This document shows, piece after piece, positions 40,057 through 48,446 of a DNA stretch of 64,000 nucleotides (the stretch's first letter is position 1; every line of letters starts with the position of its first letter). Below the pieces are notes generated by a model. That model made no database searches, had not been told where the DNA came from, and was given only the letters and a program-made list of their open reading frames with translations. The DNA comes from Tessaracoccus sp. OS52 (lineage in GTDB: Bacteria; Actinomycetota; Actinomycetes; Propionibacteriales; Propionibacteriaceae): assembly GCF_020687685.1 (NCBI RefSeq), contig NZ_JAJEWM010000004.1, positions 124,001-188,000 of the forward strand, given 5' to 3'. The position numbers and the translations under genes are program-made.

Positions 40057-42681
40057 ATGGAAGAAGCAATCACCCGGCGGAGTCTGCTGATGGGGACCGG
40101 GGCGGTGGTGGCGACGTCGGTCGCGACGTCGCTGCTGGCCAACGGCGTGTTCCCGTCCGAGGCCGCCGCCGAACCGACGACCTGGACCGACGTCGTCGGC
40201 CACTTCGAGTCCCGGCACGAGCCCTGGGCGGTGCACCTCGGCAACGAGTACGGCGCCGCCGTCGCCGAGTTCACCCTCGACGAGTCCCGCGCGGCCCAGG
40301 GGCTGAAGTCGGGCCGGCTGAGGGGCGACTTCTCCGCGAGCGGACGCTACGTCGCCCTCCGCAAGACCCTCGGCCGGCTGGCCGTAACGCGGGTGACCTT
40401 CAAGGTGCGCACCGAGCACGTATCGCGGGTCCAGGTGCGCCTTGTGAGCGCCACCCAGGGTCAGCGCAACGCCCAGGTCAACGTCACCCCCGGGGCCTCC
40501 GGCTGGCAGGATGTCTCACTGACCCACTGGAACAACATTGCAGGCATGGCCGACGTCATCCGCCTCGAGCTCCAGGTGTGGAAGGACCACCTGACGCTGG
40601 GTGCCACCAGCGCCACGGCATGGTTCGACGACGTACGGGTGGAGCACACCGTCGACCCGCAGGTCCCGGCCTCACTGGAGACCACCGGCCTGCCGCTGGT
40701 CCTGACCGGCGAGCCGGACCTCGTCCCTCTCGTGGTCCGCGCACGGTACGCCGACGGCTCCGCCCTGGACGTCACCCAGCACTCCACCCTCACCTCAGGC
40801 GACGAGTCGGTGCTGCGCGTCAACGAGTTCGGCTACCTCACTCCGGTGGCGCCGGGCGCAACCGAGATCAGCATCGACCACCTCGGCGTGACCCACGTCT
40901 TCCCGATCGAGGTCCGGACTCCCCAGCAACTGGCGGGCCTGCGGGTGGTGGACGGCAAGCTGATGGACGGCGAGCGCCGTTTCGGCTTCACCGGCTTCAA
41001 CTACGACCTCGTGATGCTCCGCTTCCCGCGCAATGCCGACTGGACGGCGCTGGACGCCGACGTCGCGCTCATGGCCCATTGGGGCCTTCGGGCGGTCCGT
41101 GTCCCGATCAACCTCGGGATGGTGCAGCCCGCCCGGGGAGTGTTCCCCGACGACGACGCGTGGCTCGGCGAGATCACCTCCCGCGGCATGAACCCGCAGT
41201 GGCTGGCCATGCTGGATCACTTCGTCGAGCAGGCGGGCAAGCACGGCATCCGGCTGATCCTGGACTGGCACCGCTTCCCCGTGGACCCCTACGACTACTG
41301 GAGCGGCGGTAACAACCACGACGCGGGCACGGGCAAGCCGGGGACCGCCTTCGCCTACCTGGCGCCGTCGAGCACGGAACGAGGAGCACTCGACCTCTCC
41401 AACCCCGAGCACCTCGCCGCCCTGCTGGACTCGCACAAGTGGCTCGCCGGCCACTACCGCGGCAACGGTGCCGTCATGGGCATCGAGATCCCGCACAACG
41501 AGCCGCACGACGCGTTCATGTCCATCCAGGCGAACTGGCGCCGCGTCACCGAGAAGGCGGCGCTGGCAGTGAAGGGCGCCGACCCCGACCGCCTGGTCTT
41601 CGCGATGGTGCCGGCCTACGGCCACGACGTCTCCACCGCCGTCGCGACCTGGCAACTGCCGAACCTGGTGGACGGAAACGCACCCCACCACTACCTGCCC
41701 AATGCCCCGATCGACCTGCGCCCGGACGCGCAGGAACGCCGTTCGCCCTGGCTGGCCCGGGACGTCGACGATGTGTTCAGCCACGCGATCTCGTCGCTGT
41801 TCGCGCCCTACTCGACGTCGCCGGTTCCGGTCTACAACGGCGAGGGCGGCAGCTACGGCTGGGAGTCGTTCCTGCCCGGGATGCCGCAGGCCGAGGCGGG
41901 CGAGCTGATGATCGAGGCCGGATTGGCGCAGTACTACGCCGCCGGGGCGGTGGGACAGCTGCACTGGGCGTTGTGGCACAACGCCAGCGACTTCGTGCCG
42001 TTCCGGGAGGTCTTCGACGAGCACTTCCGGAGATTCTCGCCCGTCTACGCAGCTGGTCCGGTGGACTGGTCCGGGGCGCAGGTGGCGCTCATCCAGAACC
42101 CCGCTGCGGTCCCGATCGCCAACGGCCACAACTTCTCCGTCGTTCCGTTCGTGCGGCTCGCGCTGGATCTGCACCTGCCCAGGTTCCATCTCCTGACCGA
42201 CGACGAGGTGATCGACCGCCTCCTGACGATGGTCCCCACCGGGCTCGAGCAGGTGGACGGTCTGAGCGCGGAGTTCAGCTACAAGGCGGTGGTGGCGGAC
42301 CGCCGTAACCTCGACGCTCGCGTCAGGTCCGTACTTGAGTCCGAGAGCTTCGACATCCCGATCCTGTGGACCGACGACCTGGAGGAGCTGGACGCGGACG
42401 CCCTGGCCGACTTCCTCGAGGGCGCCGGAGTGCTGGTGGACAAGCGCACGAGCGTGGACTACCAGTTCGCCGTCGGGCCGGAGCACCTGGTGGTCTACCG
42501 ACGCGGGGAGAAGAACCCCGGGCGCGACAAGATCCACCCGCGCATCGAGCGGGAGGGCTCCTTCCGGCTCATCGCGGAGGACGGCTCAGAGGTGTTCTCG
42601 GGCACCACGGACTCACTTGTCCACAACGGCATCCGGCTGCCATTGGAGAAGTGGCACAGCGCCATTTTCCGGATCGCCTGA
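40057..42681 (+). CDS. Tat-exported GH5-family glycoside hydrolase, probably a mannanase or related endo-glycanase
   Basis: An 874-residue secreted enzyme. TRRSLLMGTGAVVATSVATS is a twin-arginine signal. Then come a jelly-roll carbohydrate-binding-like region (about residues 45-205), a bacterial Ig-like stretch (LRVNEFGYLTPVAPGATEIS), and a TIM barrel with GFNYDL and GLRAVRVPINLGM. The GH5 acid/base is Glu482 in IEIPHNEPHD and the nucleophile is probably Glu596 in VYNGEGGSYGWE. The last 200 residues are a further domain of unknown role. The neighbouring GH2 beta-mannosidase suggests a mannan substrate, which is inference; cellulose-like glucans are the alternative. The gene stands alone behind its own LacI-type operator. 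Confidence 0.85.
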   Translation: MEEAITRRSLLMGTGAVVATSVATSLLANGVFPSEAAAEPTTWTDVVGHFESRHEPWAVHLGNEYGAAVAEFTLDESRAAQGLKSGRLRGDFSASGRYVALRKTLGRLAVTRVTFKVRTEHVSRVQVRLVSATQGQRNAQVNVTPGASGWQDVSLTHWNNIAGMADVIRLELQVWKDHLTLGATSATAWFDDVRVEHTVDPQVPASLETTGLPLVLTGEPDLVPLVVRARYADGSALDVTQHSTLTSGDESVLRVNEFGYLTPVAPGATEISIDHLGVTHVFPIEVRTPQQLAGLRVVDGKLMDGERRFGFTGFNYDLVMLRFPRNADWTALDADVALMAHWGLRAVRVPINLGMVQPARGVFPDDDAWLGEITSRGMNPQWLAMLDHFVEQAGKHGIRLILDWHRFPVDPYDYWSGGNNHDAGTGKPGTAFAYLAPSSTERGALDLSNPEHLAALLDSHKWLAGHYRGNGAVMGIEIPHNEPHDAFMSIQANWRRVTEKAALAVKGADPDRLVFAMVPAYGHDVSTAVATWQLPNLVDGNAPHHYLPNAPIDLRPDAQERRSPWLARDVDDVFSHAISSLFAPYSTSPVPVYNGEGGSYGWESFLPGMPQAEAGELMIEAGLAQYYAAGAVGQLHWALWHNASDFVPFREVFDEHFRRFSPVYAAGPVDWSGAQVALIQNPAAVPIANGHNFSVVPFVRLALDLHLPRFHLLTDDEVIDRLLTMVPTGLEQVDGLSAEFSYKAVVADRRNLDARVRSVLESESFDIPILWTDDLEELDADALADFLEGAGVLVDKRTSVDYQFAVGPEHLVVYRRGEKNPGRDKIHPRIEREGSFRLIAEDGSEVFSGTTDSLVHNGIRLPLEKWHSAIFRIA

Positions 42682-42711
42682 GTTCAGGTCCGGTCCCGGC
42701 CACGAGCGCAC

Positions 42712-42748
42712 AGGGGCGGGCGGCATGTTGACCATGCCGCCCGTCCTT
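42712..42748. terminator. Bidirectional terminator between GH5 and SGNH genes
   Basis: GGGCGGCATG (42718-42727) and CATGCCGCCC (42733-42742) pair perfectly around TTGAC, and the stem extends outward with G-U pairs to 42712 and 42748. It sits between two convergent stops. Confidence 0.75.
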
Positions 42749-42763
42749 GGTTTCGCGGGTGTC

Positions 42764-43888
42764 TCAGAGGGGCCAGGGGTCGGGGAGCCCGCCAGCCGCG
42801 ACGAGGGCCGCAGCCGCATGGCCCGTCGGGTTGGGGTGCAGGCCGTCCGCGGTCAGGCCGGGGGCCCAGCGATGGGGCGACGACGCCGTGCCCAGCGCAG
42901 CCGCGAGGTCCAGGATCCCGGCCAGCGGCCCGGGACGAGAGCGCAGCCACAGGTTGAGTTCTTCTCGCACCTCCCAGCCCGGGGTGGGGGACTGCCCCCC
43001 GACGGTGTGCCAGCCGTCGGCGGAGGTCGTGACCGGCGGTAGCGTGCAGGCCAGCACGGCCATTCCACGGTCGGCGAGCTCGCTCCAGTGGGCGGTGAGG
43101 ATCTCCTGCATCTCGGACAGACCAGGCCCGCCCTGCTGGAGGTCGTTGGTGCCCAGGGCTGCCACGGCGAGCGTGGGCCGGGTCCACCGCAGCAACTCGT
43201 CTCGACGGCGGCGCGAGTCCGCGCCCAGCGTGCCCCGCGCGGTGGCTCCGCTGACGGCGAGGTTCACCGTCGGAAGCCTGAAGGCGCGCCGGACCCAGCC
43301 GAAGTGGCAGGCCTCACCCCTGCGGTCTCCGAAGCCGACGGCGTTGGAGTCTCCGGTCACCAGGAGCGTGGGGGAGGCATCGGTCGACGGCGCAGGGGCC
43401 AGGATCTGCCAGGGCCCGTAGCCGTGCGCTGTGCTGGCTCGGAACCGGCCGCCATCAGGGGTGCCGGAGCCGACGCCCTCGCCGTCCAGCGCGTCCGTCT
43501 GCGGGCCCAGCGGGATACGTCCTCCCGGGGGAGCCGACACCGTCGTGACGCTGAAGAACCGGGCTCCGCGACGAAGGTCGACGTCGAGGGGGTCGGAGAT
43601 GCGCGCCTCGCCGGGAGCGAGGGTGATCGTCGGCGCCCCATCGAAGGTGACGACCGAATCCGCCTCGACGACCTCGGCTCCCACGGTGATGGGGTTGGGG
43701 CCCGCGCTGTCCCGGCCCAGGTCGTTGAACCAGTTGGCGAAAACGAACCGCAACCCGGATGCGTCCACGAGCAGCTCGTGTCGCATCCGGGTGGTGAGGG
43801 AGCGGGCGTCGGTCAGGTTGTCCGGGGGCCCGCTGCGGACGGGCAGGTGGACGTTGCCGGTAACCGGGCGCAGGCCGCCGTCGGTCAT
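42764..43888 (-). CDS. SGNH/GDSL-family hydrolase, probable carbohydrate esterase
   Basis: A 374-residue hydrolase with an N-terminal beta-rich domain of about 180 residues and a C-terminal SGNH fold. Block I is LLVTGDSNAVGFGD with the nucleophile Ser, the Gly block is LAVSGATARG, the Asn block ALGTNDLQQGG, and the Asp/His block DGLHPNPTGH. No signal peptide is visible, so it acts in the cytoplasm. As the last gene of the ABC-transporter operon (10 nt after the permease stop) it plausibly removes acetyl groups from imported mannan oligosaccharides; the substrate is inferred only from context. Confidence 0.85.
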   Translation of the reverse strand: MTDGGLRPVTGNVHLPVRSGPPDNLTDARSLTTRMRHELLVDASGLRFVFANWFNDLGRDSAGPNPITVGAEVVEADSVVTFDGAPTITLAPGEARISDPLDVDLRRGARFFSVTTVSAPPGGRIPLGPQTDALDGEGVGSGTPDGGRFRASTAHGYGPWQILAPAPSTDASPTLLVTGDSNAVGFGDRRGEACHFGWVRRAFRLPTVNLAVSGATARGTLGADSRRRRDELLRWTRPTLAVAALGTNDLQQGGPGLSEMQEILTAHWSELADRGMAVLACTLPPVTTSADGWHTVGGQSPTPGWEVREELNLWLRSRPGPLAGILDLAAALGTASSPHRWAPGLTADGLHPNPTGHAAAALVAAGGLPDPWPL

Positions 43889-43898
43889 GGGTGGGTGC

Positions 43899-44792
43899 TC
43901 ACCCCTTCAGACCGCCGGCGAAGCCCTGGATGACGTGGCGCTGCAGGAAGAAGTACACGATCAGCACCGGCAGGGCGGCGATCATCATGCCCGCGAAGAT
44001 CAGGCCCCACTCGCTGGCGAATTCCCCCTGGAAGGAGAACACCGCCACGGGCAGCGTCCGGTTGTCCGTGCCGGCAAGGTAGAGCAGCGGCGTCAGGAAA
44101 TCGTTCCAGGTGTTGATGGTGTTGATGATGATGACCGTTCCCGTGACTGGCCGCAGGAGTGGGAACACGACGTGGAAGAACGACTTCCACCAACCTGCGC
44201 CGTCGATCTTCGCTGCCTCCTCGTACGTGGGTGACTGGGTCTTGAGGAAACCCGTGTAGAGGAAGACCGTCATGGGCATCAGGCTGCCGACGTAGTAGAT
44301 CATCAGCGAGGCGTGGGTCTGCAGCAGCCCGGCGTCGCGCATAAGCAGGTAGAGCGGGACCATTCCGAGCTGGCCGGGGATCATGAGCCCCAGCAGGAAG
44401 GTCATCAGCTTGATGGTGCTGGTGCGCCTGCTGCCGCGCACGATGGCGTAGGCGGCCATCGCTCCGATCAGGACCGCCACCGTGATGCTGATGGCCGTGA
44501 TGAACAGGCTGTTCAGCATGGCGCGGCCGAGGTCGGCGCTCATCCAGGCGGTCTGGTAGTTGCCCACGAACAGCGACTGCGGGGGAGCGACGGTGGAGGC
44601 GGCGATCTCCGAGGTGGTCTTGAACGACATCGAGACCATGATGTAGAGCGGGAACAGGTAGGCGATCGTGATCGGGATCATCGCGACCTCGAGCAGCGGC
44701 CTGCCGTAGCCGTGACGGAGCCGACGGCGACGCCGCGGCGCTGCCGGTGCGGAGACCGCCCGCCCGGCCAACTCGGTGGTGGTGGCGCTCAC
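43899..44792 (-). CDS. Carbohydrate ABC transporter permease, MalG type
   Basis: A 297-residue inner-membrane permease with about six helices. The cytoplasmic EAA loop that contacts the ATPase reads EEAAKIDGAGWWKSFFHVVF, and PLLRPVTGTVIIINTINTWN DF follows as in the MalG group. It overlaps the upstream permease by 4 nt. Together with the binding protein and MalF-type permease it imports oligosaccharides; the ATPase subunit is not encoded here, so a shared MsmK/UgpC-type ATPase is likely used. Confidence 0.93.
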   Translation of the reverse strand: MSATTTELAGRAVSAPAAPRRRRRLRHGYGRPLLEVAMIPITIAYLFPLYIMVSMSFKTTSEIAASTVAPPQSLFVGNYQTAWMSADLGRAMLNSLFITAISITVAVLIGAMAAYAIVRGSRRTSTIKLMTFLLGLMIPGQLGMVPLYLLMRDAGLLQTHASLMIYYVGSLMPMTVFLYTGFLKTQSPTYEEAAKIDGAGWWKSFFHVVFPLLRPVTGTVIIINTINTWNDFLTPLLYLAGTDNRTLPVAVFSFQGEFASEWGLIFAGMMIAALPVLIVYFFLQRHVIQGFAGGLKG

Positions 44793-45739
44793 GCGTCGAC
44801 CTCCCCTCGTCTGGTGATGGACATCTGGATGAACACGATGAACGCGACGATCATCGTCAGCACGAGGGCGATCGCCGAGCCGTAGCCGTACTCGCCGTAG
44901 ACGAAGGCCTCGCGGTACATGATCAGCGACAGAGTCTGGGTGGACACCCCGGGGCCGCCGCCGGTCATGACGAAGACCTGGTCGAACAGCTTCAGCGACG
45001 ACGTCATGGTCAGGGCGGTGGCGATGGTGATGGCCTGCCCGAGCAGCGGCCAGGTGACGGAGAAGAACTGTCGCAGCGGACCGGCGCCGTCGAGGGCGGC
45101 CGCCTCATAGAGCTCGTAGGGGATGCCCTGCAGGCCGGCGAGGAAGATGACCATCGACATGCCGACGTGGTGCCACACGACGCTGGCGATGATGGACCAC
45201 AGGGCGACGTCGGAGTTGCCGAGCCAGCTCTGGACCAGCTCGCCCAGACCGAGCGCGCCCATGGCGGTGTCGAGCGGGCCGCCGGGGGTGTAGATGTACT
45301 GCCACAGCAGGCCGACGATGACCGGCGGCATCATCATCGGGGCGAAGAACAGGGTGCGCAGCAGGTTGCGTGCCCGGATCGCCGAGTTCAGCGCGAGGGC
45401 GAGGAGCAGTCCGAGGCCGGACTGCACGATGGTCAGGACGACGGCGATCAGCAGCGTGTTGCGCAGTGAGGCGACGGCGGCCTGGTCCGCCAGCATGTCG
45501 CTGAAGTTCTCCAGGCCGATGAAGTTGGCCTCGGCGCCGCCGCGCCAGTCGGTGAAGGCGTAGACGCCGCCCGCCACCGACGGATACAGGACGACGAGGA
45601 TGTAGAGGGCGAGGGCGGGCAGGAGGAACCATTGGGGGACCAGCCGGCGACGGGCCGCCCTGCGCCCCCCGGAGCGGCTCGCCCCCGAGGGGATCTGCGG
45701 GGTGGCCGCAGACCCCCTCGTGGCGAGTGCAGTGCTCAC
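44789..45739 (-). CDS. Carbohydrate ABC transporter permease, MalF type
   Basis: A 316-residue permease with six helices and a basic N-terminal tail. Its EAA loop is LYEAAALDGAGPLRQFFSVT, followed by WPLLGQAITIATALTMTSSL. LVVLYPSVAGGVYAFTDW near the N terminus is typical for the group. Both ends overlap neighbouring genes by 4 nt, indicating tightly coupled translation with the binding protein upstream and the second permease downstream. Confidence 0.93.
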   Translation of the reverse strand: MSTALATRGSAATPQIPSGASRSGGRRAARRRLVPQWFLLPALALYILVVLYPSVAGGVYAFTDWRGGAEANFIGLENFSDMLADQAAVASLRNTLLIAVVLTIVQSGLGLLLALALNSAIRARNLLRTLFFAPMMMPPVIVGLLWQYIYTPGGPLDTAMGALGLGELVQSWLGNSDVALWSIIASVVWHHVGMSMVIFLAGLQGIPYELYEAAALDGAGPLRQFFSVTWPLLGQAITIATALTMTSSLKLFDQVFVMTGGGPGVSTQTLSLIMYREAFVYGEYGYGSAIALVLTMIVAFIVFIQMSITRRGEVDA

Positions 45740-47061
45740 TGCATGGCCTCCTCGTAGGCCGCATCGAGTGCCGCCAGCAGGTCGTCGACGCTCTTGGAGC
45801 CCTCAACGGCCTGCTGCCCGACCTCCATGAGCGCGGTGGCGACCTGCCCACCAGGCCAGCCGTGGTTGGCGAACGGGGTGGTGCGGCCCTCGTCGAGGAA
45901 GGGCTGGACGGTCTGGTTCAGGGGGTTGTCGATCGGCTCGGCGTTGGCGAGCGCCGGGATGGCACCCACCTCTGCTGCCCACTGAGCCGTGCGCTCCGGT
46001 TCGGAGATGTAGTCCAGGAACGCCAGGGCGGCGTCGGGGTTCTCCGCGTCCGCGTTCACCACGAGGTAGTCAGGGGTGAAGGGGATGTGTGTCTGGCTGG
46101 CGTCGTCCGTCGCCGGGATGGCGAAGGAACCCATCGAGTCCTCACCGCCGGCCATGAACCCGGCCAGTACCGGCGAGGCGGCTGACGGCATCACGACGAT
46201 CGCGGCCTCCCCGCTGCCGACCGCTTGCATGGCGGGGTCGCCCGGCATGCCCAGTGGCTCGGGCGTGGTGTAGCCGTCCTCGATCAGCCCCAGGAAGAGC
46301 TCGAACGTCTCACGCCAGCCCTGGGACTCGGAGAAGGAGGTCTCCCCGGCTTCGAGCTTCTCGTAGAAGTCCGGCTCGGCGCCGTTCACCAGAGTCGCTG
46401 ACAGGGCGTACGGGAGGAACTGGATGACGTAGTTGTCCGCCAGTCCCAGAGAGATCGGCACCTTCCCCGCGGCCTTGAGCTCGTCGAGCACCTCGATGAA
46501 CTCTGACCAAGTGGTGGGCGGTTCGACGCCGACCTCGGTGAAGACGTCCTTGTTGTAGAAGGCGAGAATCGCCTGGCCGTAGGTCGGGAAGGCGTAGGTC
46601 TTGCCATCGAGTTCCTGCAGACGGGAGAAGGACTCAGGCACGTTCTCTGCCCACGGCTGGTCGGAGAGGTCCATGAGAGCTCCTTCCTGGGCCAGGTTCA
46701 GCACCGACGACGGCGCCGCATAACCGGGCGCGGAGCGGAACAGGTCGGGCGCGGTGCCGGAGGTGATCTGGATTCGCAACTGCTCACCCAGTGCGCCGGC
46801 CTCGGCGTAGGTGCCCTTCACGGTGACGCCGGTCTCGGCCTCGAAGTCGTCGATGAACAGCTTGGGTCCGATGTCACTGGTGGTGGCCAGCGCGAGGGTC
46901 CCACCGAGTTCGGGTGTGGCGGGGGCCTCGCTGCTGGCTGAGTTGGATGGGGCAGGGCTGTCGGGTTCCTGCGCACCGGTCGTCGTGCAACCGGCGATCA
47001 GGGTGACGGCCAGGGCGGCACTGGCGAGTGCTGCGCCGGTGCGGCGGATGGATGCAAGCAT
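45736..47061 (-). CDS. Carbohydrate ABC transporter solute-binding lipoprotein
   Basis: A 441-residue cluster B/family 1 extracellular binding protein. The signal peptide MLASIRRTGAALASAALAVT LIAGC-type end carries the lipid anchor Cys25. The mature protein shows the usual domain strands (FIDDFEAETGVTVKGTYAEA, TYGQAILAFYNKDVF) and aromatic residues for sugar stacking. I start at ATG 47061 because GAGGAA lies at the right distance and the signal peptide is proper; a longer frame adds nine charged residues. Transcription starts from the LacI-controlled promoter at about 47130-47161. Confidence 0.93.
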   Translation of the reverse strand: MLASIRRTGAALASAALAVTLIAGCTTTGAQEPDSPAPSNSASSEAPATPELGGTLALATTSDIGPKLFIDDFEAETGVTVKGTYAEAGALGEQLRIQITSGTAPDLFRSAPGYAAPSSVLNLAQEGALMDLSDQPWAENVPESFSRLQELDGKTYAFPTYGQAILAFYNKDVFTEVGVEPPTTWSEFIEVLDELKAAGKVPISLGLADNYVIQFLPYALSATLVNGAEPDFYEKLEAGETSFSESQGWRETFELFLGLIEDGYTTPEPLGMPGDPAMQAVGSGEAAIVVMPSAASPVLAGFMAGGEDSMGSFAIPATDDASQTHIPFTPDYLVVNADAENPDAALAFLDYISEPERTAQWAAEVGAIPALANAEPIDNPLNQTVQPFLDEGRTTPFANHGWPGGQVATALMEVGQQAVEGSKSVDDLLAALDAAYEEAMQ

Positions 47062-47131
47062 CTCTGGTTCCTCGAATTCTCTCGGCATTGAGTAGGAAGC
47101 GGGTAGTTCATGAGACCTGGCCGGTGGAAGT

Positions 47132-47161
47132 AGCTAACAACTAAAGGGGTTTAGTTGTCAA
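47132..47161 (-). promoter_or_regulatory. Promoter and LacI-type operator of the ABC-transporter operon
   Basis: On the - strand TTGACA (47156-47161) is a consensus -35, and TTAGCT follows after 18 nt (17 or 19 nt alternatives GTTAGC, TAGCTA) as -10. The 22-bp palindrome ACAACTAAA-GGGG-TTTAGTTGT (47137-47158) fills the spacer, so repressor binding would block RNA polymerase. Confidence 0.8.
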
Positions 47162-47197
47162 GTGCTGAACTTCGACGGGTTCACGGCGGGCCCGTGC

Positions 47198-48286
47198 TCA
47201 CTCGGCGGTTGGCGCCGACCGGTCAGCGGCTGGGGCGGTGTCGGACGTTCTCGCTGCCCCGGTGCTCTCGCGGGGGACAAGATGCGTCTGAGTCCCCGCG
47301 ACGGCCTCGCGGGAGCCCGACGAGATGACCTCGATCAATTGCTTCGCGGCCAGCCGGCCATAGCGGGTGATGTCGCGGTGCAGGGCGGTCAGCGCGGGGG
47401 TGAGCAGGGTGGCGGCGGGGCCGTCGTCCCACGCCAGGACGGAAACGTCGCCCGGCACCGAGATCCCTGCCTGACGCAGTGCGCCCGTCAGGTGCACGGC
47501 GAACTCCAGGTCCTCGACGATCACCGCTGTCAGCGGATTGTGCCGCTGGGTGGAGAGTCGGCGGACGGCCTCGGCGGCAAACGGGTCGGCCCGCATTGTC
47601 TCGGCGTGCATCTCGACCCGCGCTTTCCTGGCCGCCTCCAGGAATGCGGCCTCTCGGATTGCGAAGTGCAGCAGGTGGGGGTCGCCTCCGATTCGCGCCA
47701 CGTGTTCGTGTCCGAGGTCGGCGAGGTGCTGCACCGCCAGCGCTGCGGCGGCTTCGTCGTCGGTCCAGACGCAGCTCAGGTCGGACCTCCCCCTGGTGTC
47801 GCCGACCACGACGGCCGGCAGGCCGATCCGGTCCAGTTCGTCCAGGCGAGGGTCGGCCACCTGTGGATTGATGACCAGCACGCCGTCCACCCGGCGCTCC
47901 CCGAGCCAGCGCTCGTACAGCGCTGCCTCGTCGGCGAGGTTCTCAACGGTATGGAGGATGAGGAGGACGCCGTGCTCGGCGATCTCGGACTGGACGCCGG
48001 CGAGGAAGTGTCCGCCGAAGCTGGCCGACCAGAGTGGCTGGTGCGGCTCTCGGATCGTCACCACCCCGATCACCCCCGCCCGGGACCTGCTGAGCGCCTG
48101 CGCGGCGTAGTTGGGGCGCCAGTTGGCCTGGCGGACAACTTCCAGGATGCGCTCGCGGGTTTCCGGGGATACCCCGGGGCGGCCATTGAGCGCGAATGAG
48201 ACCGCGGAAGGTGAGACGTTTGCGAGCTCGGCTATCTGAGCGATTGTGAGGCGACGTGGCTTGTCGGCGCTCGCTGGTCTCGGCAT
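47198..48286 (-). CDS. LacI-family repressor of the glycan locus
   Basis: A 362-residue regulator. The N-terminal helix-turn-helix is LTIAQIAELANVSPSAVSFA with the hinge helix following NGRPGVSPETRERILEVVRQ; the rest is a periplasmic-binding-protein-like sugar domain (GVIGVVTIREPHQPLWSASF, GVLVINPQVADPRLDELDRI, SVLAWDDGPAATLLTPALTA). It most probably binds the CTAAA-N4-TTTAG operators at the GH5, ABC and GH2 promoters and releases them when a mannose-containing oligosaccharide is present; the inducer is not deducible. It is divergent from the GH2 gene, so the operator at 48336 may also make it autoregulated. Confidence 0.92.
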   Translation of the reverse strand: MPRPASADKPRRLTIAQIAELANVSPSAVSFALNGRPGVSPETRERILEVVRQANWRPNYAAQALSRSRAGVIGVVTIREPHQPLWSASFGGHFLAGVQSEIAEHGVLLILHTVENLADEAALYERWLGERRVDGVLVINPQVADPRLDELDRIGLPAVVVGDTRGRSDLSCVWTDDEAAAALAVQHLADLGHEHVARIGGDPHLLHFAIREAAFLEAARKARVEMHAETMRADPFAAEAVRRLSTQRHNPLTAVIVEDLEFAVHLTGALRQAGISVPGDVSVLAWDDGPAATLLTPALTALHRDITRYGRLAAKQLIEVISSGSREAVAGTQTHLVPRESTGAARTSDTAPAADRSAPTAE

Positions 48287-48335
48287 GTGCTGAGACTACC
48301 TTTTCCGCACCACAGCCCGTAGCGGATGGTGGTCA

Positions 48336-48374
48336 GCTAAACCGCTTTACAAATCCGAGTGGAGCCGCTACGGT
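48336..48374 (+). promoter_or_regulatory. Promoter and LacI-type operator of the beta-mannosidase gene
   Basis: TTTACA (48346-48351) and TACGGT (48369-48374) are separated by exactly 17 nt. The operator GCTAAACCGCTTTACA (48336-48351), one arm imperfect, overlaps the -35 element and lies between the divergent repressor and GH2 genes. Confidence 0.75.
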
Positions 48375-48446
48375 GACGATCGTGGCAGTTCGCCTGAGCC
48401 CTGGCCGGTTCACCTGAACAACCACAACCACAACGGAGTCATCCAC

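Noticed and set aside
40795-42537. 580-residue - strand frame opposite the GH5 gene
   Set aside because: Antisense shadow; the + strand has a Tat signal and both GH5 catalytic glutamates.
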